In this document: positions 1 through 8,681 of the stretch, in pieces | Layout of the letters: the number at the start of each line of letters is the position of its first letter | Numbering within the stretch: the stretch's first letter is position 1 | Assembly (NCBI GenBank): GCA_900540995.1 | Contig: UQHO01000048.1 | Span: 1-13,151, forward strand | Source: an uncultured Collinsella sp. | GTDB lineage: Bacteria; Actinomycetota; Coriobacteriia; Coriobacteriales; Coriobacteriaceae | Length of the DNA: 13,151 nt | Reading direction: 5' to 3' | Made by a program: the position numbers and the translations under genes | Notes under the pieces: model-generated | Told to the model about the DNA's origin: nothing | The model's database searches: none | The model's input: only the letters and a program-made list of their open reading frames with translations

Positions 1-56
1 TATCGTTGGGGCCAGGCCCGATTTTGCCTCTTGACAATGTCCTGCTCATATTAAAA

Positions 57-124
57 GGAACGTCCCCAAGTGCCAAGTGCATCAAGAGTGTCCCCTTTGA
101 CCAGTCGTTTAAGAACGTCCCCAA
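57..124. repeat. Short repeated motifs in gene-free window edge
   Basis: The 12-base motif GAACGTCCCCAA occurs at 58-69 and again at 113-124. A related GTGTCCCC word lies between them near 89-96. A 7-base tandem repeat (CAAGTGC twice) lies at 67-80. Bases 1-185 contain no convincing coding sequence on either strand. The repeated CGTCCCC words look like the remains of a small dispersed intergenic element, but that is inference, since only one locus is visible. No promoter for a plus-strand gene could be defended here. Confidence 0.4.
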
Positions 125-185
125 TGACTAACGTCGCAGGTTGAGGACGGGCAGCGAGCGGGTCGCATTTGAGACAAGGTGACGT

Positions 186-221
186 GAAACGAAAGGGCGC
201 TGACCTTCTGGTCGCGCCCTT
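186..221 (-). terminator. Likely intrinsic terminator after the LCP gene
   Basis: On the minus strand, AAGGGCG pairs with CGCCCTT (outer arms 215-221 and 193-199). A second GACC/GGTC stem (210-213 and 202-205) closes on a 4-base loop, with a small internal bulge between the two stems. The 3' arm runs into an interrupted T-rich stretch (CTTTCGTTTC). It lies about 75 bases past the LCP stop codon and is the best candidate for the end of the atp-murA-LCP transcript. The T-tract is imperfect, so efficiency is uncertain. Confidence 0.6.
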
Positions 222-269
222 GAAGTTGAACGTCAGATTGTCCAAATGCGGCCCGCGCAGCGTCGAGCC

Positions 270-297
270 GTTACGGCGTTTGGTAAAACGCCGTAAC
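270..297 (-). other. Perfect 12-bp inverted repeat abutting the LCP stop codon
   Basis: Arms at 270-281 and 286-297 are exact reverse complements (GTTACGGCGTTT), separated by a 4-base loop. The minus-strand stop codon of the LCP gene (298-300) touches the hairpin directly. No T-run follows on either strand, so it is not a textbook intrinsic terminator. A 3'-end-stabilising hairpin or part of a two-hairpin termination region is more plausible. Confidence 0.7.
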
Positions 298-1533
298 TTA
301 GTAGTTGGCTTCGTAGCCGTTGCCGTCGCCGGTGGGCTCTTCGTAGTAGTCCGAATCGCTCGAATCGCCTGAGTCATCGGAATCGTCAGAACTGACCGAT
401 GAAGTTGCGGTACCGTTTGCGTAGTCGTCAGACGTGTTGTTGTTCAGATCGCCGATCGTAGAACTGGAACCGTCGGAAAGACCCATGGTGTTGGGACCCT
501 TGGGATCCTTGCCGGCATCGACGCGCTCCATCATTTCCTTGAGCTCGTCCTCGTAGACAAAGACGTAGCTCACACCGTCGATCATGGTGCTGTCGTCGGC
601 GTACGAGGGCAGGTTGGCCGAGTAGATACCGTCGACATCCATGCCGCGCATGGCGTTGACCGTAGCCACGATATCCTGAACGCTCATATCGGTTACGAGC
701 ATATCGGACAGCGAATTAACCAGGCCAAAAATCTTCGTGGCATCGAAGTTATTGAGAATCTGGTTGGCAAGGGCGCCAAGCACCTGACGCTGGTGGCGCA
801 TGCGCGTGTAATCGCCGTCGGCATAGGTGTAGCGGCAGCGGGCATAGGTAAGGGCGGTGGCACCGTCCATATGCTGCTGGCCAGCGGTAATCTTAATATC
901 CAGGTGCTCGGGGTCGTCAACATCATCGGTTGCGTTAATGTCGATACCGCCAACCGAATCAATCAGCGCCTGCATACCGTCGAAGCTGACCTCGGCATAG
1001 TGGGAAATCTGAACACCGCACAGCTCGTTGACCGCCTCGACCATGGCCTCGGCGCCGCCAACGGTATGGCAGGCGTTGATCTTCATGGTCTCGCCCTTGT
1101 ACTCGACCTTGGTGTCGCGCGGAACGGAAATGAGCGTCGCCTGCTTTTGCGTGGGGTCGATGCGTGCCAGGATAATCGAGTCGGCACGATACGTATCCTC
1201 GCCCGGACGGCCGTCGGTGCCAAGAAGCAGCACGTAGAACGGATCCTTTGCCTCATCGGTGTCAACCAGAACCCGACGCAGATTATCGGTAATGACATTA
1301 GAATCGCCGAGCTTGCCCATAATGGTGGCAAACCACAGGCCGGCAGCGGTAGTGGCACTCAGCAGCACACCAAGCACGACAATGAGCGCGACGTGACGAA
1401 TCGTGTGGCTACGACGACGTTGACGAGCGCGCTCGGAATAGCGAGCCACGTTATCGCGACTGTAGATCTTGGCCTGCGCACCAGTTGAGGGTCTTCGGGC
1501 GGTGGTATCCGCGAGGGGCTTTTTATTAAACAT
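298..1533 (-). CDS. LytR-CpsA-Psr (LCP) family cell-wall glycopolymer ligase
   Basis: The protein has 411 aa. LCP enzymes move undecaprenyl-phosphate-linked glycopolymers onto peptidoglycan outside the membrane; the polymer cannot be read from the sequence. The layout is type II: a basic cytoplasmic N-terminus rich in Arg (residues 31-46), one membrane segment (about 46-70), then the extracellular LCP domain. Visible LCP hallmarks are VLLLGTDGRPGE (101-112), RADSIILARIDP (116-127), SVPRDT (136-141) and a later Arg-rich DYTRMRHQRQ block. The last 65 residues or so are a low-complexity Ser/Asp/Gly tail. The ATG at 1533 is preferred; a TTG at 1539 would add only two residues. The gene begins 12 bases after the murA stop, so it is probably co-transcribed with murA. 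Confidence 0.93.
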   Translation of the reverse strand: MFNKKPLADTTARRPSTGAQAKIYSRDNVARYSERARQRRRSHTIRHVALIVVLGVLLSATTAAGLWFATIMGKLGDSNVITDNLRRVLVDTDEAKDPFYVLLLGTDGRPGEDTYRADSIILARIDPTQKQATLISVPRDTKVEYKGETMKINACHTVGGAEAMVEAVNELCGVQISHYAEVSFDGMQALIDSVGGIDINATDDVDDPEHLDIKITAGQQHMDGATALTYARCRYTYADGDYTRMRHQRQVLGALANQILNNFDATKIFGLVNSLSDMLVTDMSVQDIVATVNAMRGMDVDGIYSANLPSYADDSTMIDGVSYVFVYEDELKEMMERVDAGKDPKGPNTMGLSDGSSSTIGDLNNNTSDDYANGTATSSVSSDDSDDSGDSSDSDYYEEPTGDGNGYEANY

Positions 1534-1545
1534 AGGCAACCTGTA

Positions 1546-2829
1546 TTAGTAGATGACGGGATCGGGGACGGTAGCATGCTCGACATGCGCGCCGAGCGCC
1601 TGCAGCTTTTCGACAAACTGCTCGTAGCCGCGCTTGATATGATGGATGGCCGAAACCTCGGTCGTCCCGTCGGCGATCAAGCCCGCTACGACGAGGGCCG
1701 CTCCGCCACGCAGATCGGGCGAGGTAACCTGTGCGCCCGAGAAGCCCTTGACGCCATGAATCATGGCATGATGACTCTCGATACGAATGTCGGCACCCAT
1801 GCGCACCAGCTCAGAGGCAAACATAAAGCGATTCTCGAAGATGTTCTCGGTGATAACGGAGCTACCATCGGCAAGGGCGGAGAGTACCATAATCTGCGCC
1901 TGCATGTCCGTCGGGAAGCCGGGGAACGGAAGCGTCTGGATGTCGACCGGCTTGATACGCTCGGCACGGTTCACATGGACGCCATCCTCGACGCGCTCGC
2001 AGTCGATACCCATGAGCTCCATCTTCTTGAGCACCATGCCCAAGTGAATGGGGCAAAAGCCCGTGACATCGACACCGCGATCGTCGGCCATCAACGCACC
2101 GGCAACGATAAAGGTACCGGCCTCGATGCGGTCGCCTACTACGCGATGGGTAACAGGATGGAGCTCTTCCACGCCTTCGATAGTCACGACGGGCGTGCCG
2201 GCGCCAACAATCTTGGCGCCCATCTCGTTGAGCATGTTGGCGAGATCGACGATCTCGGGCTCGCGGGCGGCATTGTCGATAACCGTGGTACCCTGCGCGC
2301 GCACGGATGCCATAATGAGGTTCTCGGTCGCACCGACACTGGCAAACTCGAGCGTGACGGTGGTACCGCGCAGACCTTGGGGCGCATTAGCGTTGATATA
2401 ACCGTGGGCGGTATCGAACTCAACGCCTAGGGCCTCAAGACCAAGAATGTGCATATCGATCTTGCGAGCACCCAGGTTGCAGCCGCCCGGCATGGCAATC
2501 TTGGCGCGATGGAAGCGGCCCAGCAGGGGTCCCATGACGGCGGTGGAAGCACGCATCTTGGCAACGAGCTCGTAGGGGGCCTCCCAAGAATCGACCTGAG
2601 AGGTATCAATCTCGAGCGTGTGCTCGTCGAGAACATCGATCGTAGCGCCCATGCCCTTGAGCACCTTGCCCATCACGTGAACATCAGAAATATCGGGCAC
2701 GTTCTGCAGCGTCGTCTTGCCTGGCGCCAGAAGCGTTGCCGCCATGAGTTTGAGCGCGGAGTTCTTGGCACCCGAGACGGGCACGGAGCCTCCGATGGCG
2801 TGGCCACCCTCAACGCGGATAATATCCAA
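1546..2829 (-). CDS. murA: UDP-N-acetylglucosamine 1-carboxyvinyltransferase
   Basis: The protein has 427 aa, the usual family length. MurA transfers enolpyruvate from PEP to UDP-GlcNAc, the first committed step of peptidoglycan synthesis, in the cytoplasm. The GAKNSAL motif contains the conserved Lys22-Asn23. The loop PGGCNLGARKIDMH carries the catalytic Cys117, the fosfomycin target; it is Cys, not the Asp seen in resistant forms. FPTDMQAQ holds the conserved Asp. The start is TTG at 2829, with AAAGGG six bases upstream and MDIIRVEGG matching the usual N-terminus. The ribosome-binding site lies immediately after the T-run of a terminator-like hairpin, so expression depends on readthrough or on a promoter within the last bases of atpC. 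The LCP gene follows directly. Adjacency to the atp operon is shared with Bacillus and many actinobacteria. Confidence 0.97.
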   Translation of the reverse strand: MDIIRVEGGHAIGGSVPVSGAKNSALKLMAATLLAPGKTTLQNVPDISDVHVMGKVLKGMGATIDVLDEHTLEIDTSQVDSWEAPYELVAKMRASTAVMGPLLGRFHRAKIAMPGGCNLGARKIDMHILGLEALGVEFDTAHGYINANAPQGLRGTTVTLEFASVGATENLIMASVRAQGTTVIDNAAREPEIVDLANMLNEMGAKIVGAGTPVVTIEGVEELHPVTHRVVGDRIEAGTFIVAGALMADDRGVDVTGFCPIHLGMVLKKMELMGIDCERVEDGVHVNRAERIKPVDIQTLPFPGFPTDMQAQIMVLSALADGSSVITENIFENRFMFASELVRMGADIRIESHHAMIHGVKGFSGAQVTSPDLRGGAALVVAGLIADGTTEVSAIHHIKRGYEQFVEKLQALGAHVEHATVPDPVIY

Positions 2830-2841
2830 GGTCTACCCTTT

Positions 2842-2882
2842 CAAAAAGCATGCCCGGGGTGGCTGGGCCATCCCGGGCATGA
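2842..2882 (-). terminator. Strong terminator or attenuator between atpC and murA
   Basis: The 10-base arms CATGCCCGGG (2849-2858) and CCCGGGCATG (2872-2881) are perfect complements. Five further pairs, one of them G-T, extend inward to a 3-base loop, giving about 15 pairs. On the minus strand the 3' arm is followed by C and five T (2848-2843), as in an intrinsic terminator. The murA Shine-Dalgarno sequence starts within two bases of the T-run. It should end most atp transcripts and reduce murA-LCP expression. An adjacent small inverted repeat (GTTCG 2886-2890, CGAAC 2899-2903) could form a competing structure. Confidence 0.85.
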
Positions 2883-2917
2883 TGTGTTCGCAAATGGTCG
2901 AACGCTAAATCGTTTGA

Positions 2918-3310
2918 CTATTGGGCAAGCTTGAGCTTACACCATGCGATTTCATTATAGAGGTAGGCGCGGCGTGCATCATCCTCCGACAAATTACCCA
3001 GCTTCTCTTCAAAACCTTGAATATCAGCTTTAAGCTTGTCGGCATCGACGGTCGCCAAATCGCAAGCGCGCTCGGCGAGAACGGTCACGACATCGTCCGC
3101 AACCTGGGCATAGCCGCCGGCCACGGCAAACGTGTGGTCGACAGTGCCCATGGCCTTATCGGAAACGCGAACGTAACCGCGGTCGATCGTGCAGATCTCG
3201 CTGGAGTGAGCAGGCAGAACGCCAAACTCGCCATCCGTGGACGGAATCGACACAAACGCAGCGTCGCCCTCATAGGCGCAGCTCACGGGGCACACGATGC
3301 GGATACGCAT
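2918..3310 (-). CDS. atpC: F1Fo ATP synthase subunit epsilon
   Basis: The protein has 130 aa. Epsilon is part of the central stalk of F1; it couples gamma to the c ring and can inhibit ATP hydrolysis through its C-terminal helices. The N-terminal beta-sandwich is recognisable from GEFGVLPAHS and the HTFAVAGGYAQV strand. The C-terminal part (about residues 88-130) is charged and helical, ending in a helix hairpin. The ATG at 3310 lies three bases after the atpD stop, with the G-rich end of atpD serving as ribosome-binding site. It is the last gene before the terminator-like hairpin, in the standard atpD-atpC order. Confidence 0.96.
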   Translation of the reverse strand: MRIRIVCPVSCAYEGDAAFVSIPSTDGEFGVLPAHSSEICTIDRGYVRVSDKAMGTVDHTFAVAGGYAQVADDVVTVLAERACDLATVDADKLKADIQGFEEKLGNLSEDDARRAYLYNEIAWCKLKLAQ

Positions 3311-3313
3311 AAC

Positions 3314-4767
<1,454 letters not shown>

Positions 4768-4768
<1 letters not shown>

Positions 4769-5676
4769 TACTGTTCCTCCAATGCTGAGGCTCCGCCGAC
4801 GATCTCGTTAATCTCGGTCGTGATCGAAGCCTGGCGCACGCGACTATACGTGCGGGTAAGGGTCGAGATGATCGCGGTGGCGTTTTCGGTCGCGGAGTGC
4901 ATGGCCTTGCGGCGTGCACCCTGCTCGGCAGCCGCCGAATCGATCAGGGCCTGGTAGATGACCGTCAGGATATAAGACGGCACAAGCTTGCCGAGAACAT
5001 GCTCGGGAGAGGGCACGAACTCGAACGTGGACGAGATGCGCTTAGGGGCGTCGGTCTCGTTCTTACGCGGACCGTGGGCCATAGCGATCATCTCGGGGTC
5101 GAGCGGCAACAAGTGCTCGACGCGAAGCTCCTGATCCACGCGGTTCTTGGCGTGGTGGTAGACAAGCTCGACACGGTCAAGCTCACCGGCACGATACGCA
5201 TCGCAGATATGAGAGGAGATCATGCGGGCCTGATTAAAATCGGGCTCAGAGGAGTTGCCCTCAAAGTGCATGACGACGTTTGCGCGGTCACGGAAATACG
5301 TGGCCGGCTTACGCCCGCACGCGATGATTTCGCACTCGATGCCGTCGTTCATCCAAGAAGCGGCGAGCTTTTCGGCCGTGCGCTCCACCGTCGTATTGAA
5401 ACCGCCGGCAAGGCCGCGGTCCGAGGCAATAACGACAATCAGGCCATGCTTGACGCTCTCATGCTTCTGCAGCATGGGATCGGTGCCCGAACAGGAGGCG
5501 TCGCCGGCGACCGTCAACATGACGTCGGTCAGCGCCTCCTTATAGGGCTCGGCCTGCTTGGAGCGATCGAGGGCACGACGGATCTTGGCCGTAGAGACCA
5601 TCTCCATCGTGCGCGTGATCTGCTTGGTCGTGGTAACCGAGGAGATTCGCTTCTTAATGTCGCGAAGGTTGGCCAT
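4768..5676 (-). CDS. atpG: F1Fo ATP synthase subunit gamma
   Basis: The protein has 302 aa. Gamma is the rotor shaft; its N- and C-terminal helices form a coiled coil inside the alpha3-beta3 ring. The N-terminus MANLRDIKKRISSV and the following TKQITRTMEMVSTAKIRRA stretch are characteristic. VVIASDRGLAGGFN marks the Rossmann-like middle domain. The C-terminal helix holds the ARRKAMHSATENATAI region and ends in ITTEINEIVGGASAL, as expected. The ATG lies five bases after the atpA stop, with AGAGGAG upstream, and the stop overlaps the atpD start by one base. Confidence 0.97.
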
Positions 5677-5681
5677 GGGGC

Positions 5682-7280
5682 TTAGTTCTCCTCTGATCCA
5701 GAAACATCCGAATGGTGCTTGGCCATGAACTGCTGCTTGAAGTCGCCGATGACGCGCAAGAGCTCAGCCTTGGTGTCATCATCGATCTTCTTGGCGCGAA
5801 CCTTGTCGAGCAGCGAGCCAAAGCCATTGTCCATGTACTCGATGAGCTCGGCACGGAAAGGCAGCACGTCGGCGATCTCCAGGTCATCCAGGAAGCCCTC
5901 GTTGCCAGCGAACAGCGTAACGATCTGCTCGCCAACCTCAAACGGCTTGTAACGCGGCTGCTTCAGGAGCTCGGTCATGCGGGCACCGTGGGTAAGCTGC
6001 TTTTGCGTGGCCTCGTCGAGGTCGGAGCCGAACTGCGTAAAGCCGGCGAGCTCCTGGTACGAAGCGAGGTCCAGACGGAGGTTGCCGGCGACCTGCTTCA
6101 TAGCCTTGGTCTGCGCGTCGCCACCGACGCGGGACACGGAAATGCCCACGTCGACTGCCGGGCGCTGGCCCTGGAAGAAGAGCTCGGACTGCAGGTAGAT
6201 CTGACCATCGGTAATGGAAATGACGTTGGTCGGAATGTAGGCCGAGACGTCGCCGTCCTGGGTCTCGATGATCGGCAGAGCCGTCATGGAGCCGTAACCG
6301 TTCTTCTTGGACATCTTGACTGCACGCTCGAGCAGGCGAGAGTGCAGGTAGAAGATGTCGCCAGGATAGGCCTCGCGTCCGGGCGGACGATGCAGCGTCA
6401 GCGACATCTGACGGTAGGCCACAGCCTGCTTGGACAGGTCATCGTAGATGACGAGCACGTGGCCACCGGGGTTGGTCTCGCTGGCGGGCTTGCCGTCCTC
6501 GCCGTTGTACATGAAGAACTCGCCGATAGCGGCACCGGCCATAGGCGCGATGTACTGCATAGGGGCGGAATCGGCAGCGGTGGCCGAAACGATGATGGTG
6601 TAGTCGAGCGCACCGTGCTGAGCGAGGGTCTCGCGGATGTTGGCAACCGTGGAGGCCTTCTGGCCGATGGCGACATAGATGCAGACCATGCCCTTGCCGC
6701 GCTGGTTGAGGATAGCGTCGATGGCAATGGCGGTCTTACCGGTCTTACGGTCGCCGATGATGAGCTCACGCTGACCGCGGCCGATAGGCACCATGGAGTC
6801 GATGGCCAACAGGCCGGTCTGAACCGGCTCGCACACCGGGGTACGGTCGATGACGCCGGGGGCCTTGAACTCAATGGGACGACGGTGCGTGGCGACGATG
6901 TCGCCCAGGCCGTCGATGGGCTGGCCGAGCGGATTGACGACGCGGCCGAGCATGGCGCGGCTCACGGGGATATCCATAATGCGGCCAGTGGTGCGGCACT
7001 CGTCGCCTTCCTTGATGGAGTCGACGGCACCAAACAGAACGGCGCCGACCTCGTCACGGTCAAGGTTCTGGGCAAGGCCGAAGACGGTCTCACCGGTATC
7101 GGAGCTCTTGAACTCCAGAAGCTCGCCTGCCATGGCGCTCTTGAGGCCGGAGACGCGCGCGATGCCGTCGCCTACCTCGTCGACCGTTGAAACCTCATGC
7201 GTATCGACCGTCGCGGAGAGGCTCGTGAGCTGCTCCTGCAGTTTCTTGGCGATATCCTGGGCATTGAGGGTTTCGGACAT
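5682..7280 (-). CDS. atpA: F1Fo ATP synthase subunit alpha
   Basis: The protein has 532 aa. Alpha forms the non-catalytic nucleotide sites and supplies the arginine finger to beta. The phosphate loop is GDRKTGKT (176-183). The signature region PAVDVGISVSRVGG contains the arginine finger, Arg384. VIYDDLSKQAVAYRQ and RRP-type PPGREAYPGD motifs are present. Compared with remembered E. coli and mycobacterial sequences, about 8-10 extra residues (YNGEDGKPASETN, around 258-270) lie just before the IYDDLSKQ strand. The start ATG overlaps the atpH stop as TAATG and follows GGAGGTGA, so translation is strong and coupled. Confidence 0.98.
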   Translation of the reverse strand: MSETLNAQDIAKKLQEQLTSLSATVDTHEVSTVDEVGDGIARVSGLKSAMAGELLEFKSSDTGETVFGLAQNLDRDEVGAVLFGAVDSIKEGDECRTTGRIMDIPVSRAMLGRVVNPLGQPIDGLGDIVATHRRPIEFKAPGVIDRTPVCEPVQTGLLAIDSMVPIGRGQRELIIGDRKTGKTAIAIDAILNQRGKGMVCIYVAIGQKASTVANIRETLAQHGALDYTIIVSATAADSAPMQYIAPMAGAAIGEFFMYNGEDGKPASETNPGGHVLVIYDDLSKQAVAYRQMSLTLHRPPGREAYPGDIFYLHSRLLERAVKMSKKNGYGSMTALPIIETQDGDVSAYIPTNVISITDGQIYLQSELFFQGQRPAVDVGISVSRVGGDAQTKAMKQVAGNLRLDLASYQELAGFTQFGSDLDEATQKQLTHGARMTELLKQPRYKPFEVGEQIVTLFAGNEGFLDDLEIADVLPFRAELIEYMDNGFGSLLDKVRAKKIDDDTKAELLRVIGDFKQQFMAKHHSDVSGSEEN

Positions 7281-7756
7281 TAGGCTTCACCTCCGTACGA
7301 ATTAGCAGAGTTTGCGAGGGTCTCCTGCGCGATGCGCAGCTGCGTCTTGACGGAAATGTCACGACGCTCGCCGCGGGCCTCGAGCACCAGGCCGCCCACA
7401 ATAGACGGGTCGACCTGCTCGATAAGGAATACCTTGCGGCCGAAGTCCTGCTCGCATTTCTTAGTGATGGTTTGACGCAGCTCGTCGTCGAGCGGAATCG
7501 CCGTGGTGACGGTCACGCCCACTACATCCTCGTCTTCCTCGGCAACATACTTAAAGGCAGCTGCCACCTTAGGAAGAAGGTCGAGCTGGTCGCGCTTGGA
7601 CATGGTGTCGAGCACGGCGATGATCTCGGGGCTGGCAGAAGCCAGGCGCTCGATCATCTCGAGGTCCTCGAACACATGGTTCTCGGCCTTGGCGGCTTCC
7701 AGAAAGGAGCGCGCGTAGGTCTCGAGCACCTTGTCCTGATAGCGGCTAGTCGGCAT
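7280..7756 (-). CDS. atpH: F1Fo ATP synthase subunit delta, shortened form
   Basis: The protein has 158 aa, against about 177-181 in E. coli and B. subtilis. Delta (OSCP in mitochondria) joins the peripheral stalk (b) to the top of the alpha3-beta3 ring. ETYARSFLEAA at the N-terminus and the C-terminal EQVDPSIVGGLVLEARGERRDISVKTQL block, with its conserved GG and the final helix, identify the family. The gap lies after AVLDTMSKRDQ: the protein moves straight to LLPKVAAAF, so roughly one to two helices of the N-terminal domain are absent. Reading frame and junctions look intact, so this appears to be a natural short form. The start overlaps atpF by 11 bases and the stop overlaps the atpA start. 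Confidence 0.93.
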   Translation of the reverse strand: MPTSRYQDKVLETYARSFLEAAKAENHVFEDLEMIERLASASPEIIAVLDTMSKRDQLDLLPKVAAAFKYVAEEDEDVVGVTVTTAIPLDDELRQTITKKCEQDFGRKVFLIEQVDPSIVGGLVLEARGERRDISVKTQLRIAQETLANSANSYGGEA

Positions 7757-8348
7757 TCAGGCTACCTGCTTCCTGGATGTAGCGCTCGATGAGCTTCTTC
7801 TGCTCGCCCTCGTCCTCGAGTGCCTCGCCCACGATCTTGGTGGCGACGGCAACGGACAGGTCGGCGATGGAGCTCGCGGCACCGGCGTAAATGGACTTGC
7901 GCTCGTCCTCGACGGTCGTATGGGCCTTGGCGATGATCTCCTCGGCCTCCTTGTGAGCAGCCTCGATGATACGGGCGCGCTCGGACTCGGCGTCCTTACG
8001 GGCCTCGAGAACGATGTCGGCAGCCTGACGACGGGCGTCGGTGACGATCGAGTCGGACTCAGCGCGCTTGGCGATGGCCTCCTGCTTGGTCTTCTCGGCC
8101 TCGTCGAGGCTCTCCTCGATCTTCTTGCCGCGCTCCTCCATGGTCTTCATGATGCCCGGCAGGGCGACCTTGGCCAGCACGATCCAGATAATCAGGAAGG
8201 CGATAAGCGCCGGGATGAACTCCGCCATCTTAGGGATGAGGATGTCCGCACCGGCAGCGCCGTCCTCGGCGAACGCGGAAACCGGCATGAGCAGCGCGGC
8301 CGCGGACGCGGAGAGTGCGATCGCGCTCTTCTGGGATGAAAGATTCAT
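7746..8348 (-). CDS. atpF: F1Fo ATP synthase subunit b with signal-peptide-like N-terminus
   Basis: The protein has 200 aa. Subunit b forms the peripheral stalk that holds F1 to Fo. A typical b membrane helix spans about residues 44-62 (FIPALIAFLIIWIVL), followed by a long charged coiled coil (about 70-165) and a C-terminal part that binds delta. Unusually, the first 27 residues look like a secretion signal: a Lys at 7, a hydrophobic Ala/Leu core, and PVSAFA before Glu-Asp, a plausible signal peptidase site. Most b subunits begin within about 10 residues of the membrane helix. The ATG follows a GGAG site, and the gap to atpE is 15 bases. Confidence 0.95.
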   Translation of the reverse strand: MNLSSQKSAIALSASAAALLMPVSAFAEDGAAGADILIPKMAEFIPALIAFLIIWIVLAKVALPGIMKTMEERGKKIEESLDEAEKTKQEAIAKRAESDSIVTDARRQAADIVLEARKDAESERARIIEAAHKEAEEIIAKAHTTVEDERKSIYAGAASSIADLSVAVATKIVGEALEDEGEQKKLIERYIQEAGSLNAD

Positions 8349-8363
8349 ACTTGACGCTCCGTG

Positions 8364-8558
8364 CTATTTAACGATCAGCGCGACAACGAAGCCGATCAGA
8401 GCCAGAGCCTCGCCGAAGGCGGAGCCCATGATGAAGACGGTGAACACGCGGCCCTGGACCTCAGGCTGACGGGCCATAGCACCCGTAGCGCCCAGAGCAG
8501 ACAGGCCGATAGCAAGACCAGCGCCGATAACACCGAGACCGTAACCGATAACTCCCAC
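8364..8558 (-). CDS. atpE: F1Fo ATP synthase subunit c (rotor ring)
   Basis: The protein has 64 aa, slightly shorter than the common 70-80. Subunit c forms the oligomeric proton-carrying ring as a helical hairpin. Helix 1 is Gly/Ala-rich (VIGAGLAIGLSALGAT), the polar loop is ARQPE (29-33), and helix 2 carries the ion-binding Glu50 in FGEALALIGF. The position matching the Na+-ligand Gln of Ilyobacter c is Ile17, and the residue after Glu50 is Ala rather than Ser, so a proton ring is inferred. The GTG start at 8558 follows AAAGGAGGAA; an in-frame TAA lies just upstream, so no longer start is possible. Confidence 0.96.
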   Translation of the reverse strand: MGVIGYGLGVIGAGLAIGLSALGATGAMARQPEVQGRVFTVFIMGSAFGEALALIGFVVALIVK

Positions 8559-8681
8559 GATTCCTCCTTTGTCGTGCGTGTCTTATTTCACGCAGGATAA
8601 CCTTTTTATAACTGCCGGGCTCCATGGGTACGGGCACCGGCGGTTTAACGAATTGCCTTACCTTTAGGCACGAACGGAAGA
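8559..8681 (-). promoter_or_regulatory. atpB-atpE intercistronic leader of the c-subunit gene
   Basis: This is the only long gap within the atp operon (123 bases; the other gaps are 3-15 bases or overlaps). From the atpE end it contains a near-consensus Shine-Dalgarno site (8561-8570), a 6-base stem (TGCGTG 8575-8580 with CACGCA 8589-8594, 8-base loop), an A/T-rich patch (about 8596-8612), and a GC-rich inverted repeat (GCCGG 8614-8618, CCGGC 8637-8641). In E. coli the same junction carries a translational enhancer that raises c-subunit synthesis to ring stoichiometry; a similar role is inferred here. Confidence 0.5.

Noticed and set aside
31..54. TTGACA followed by an A/T-rich patch as a plus-strand promoter.
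   Set aside because: No -10 element lies at the right spacing, and no plus-strand gene follows.
169..372. A 67-codon plus-strand frame overlapping the LCP tail.
   Set aside because: It runs through two hairpins and antisense to the LCP tail, with no ribosome-binding site or recognisable motif.
2886..2903. GTTCG-8-CGAAC as a LexA operator.
   Set aside because: Gram-positive LexA boxes have the opposite half-site order (CGAAC then GTTCG) and shorter spacing.
5712..7190. A plus-strand open frame of 492 codons opposite atpA.
   Set aside because: It is a shadow of the alpha-subunit gene, with low-complexity composition and no recognisable domain or ribosome-binding site.
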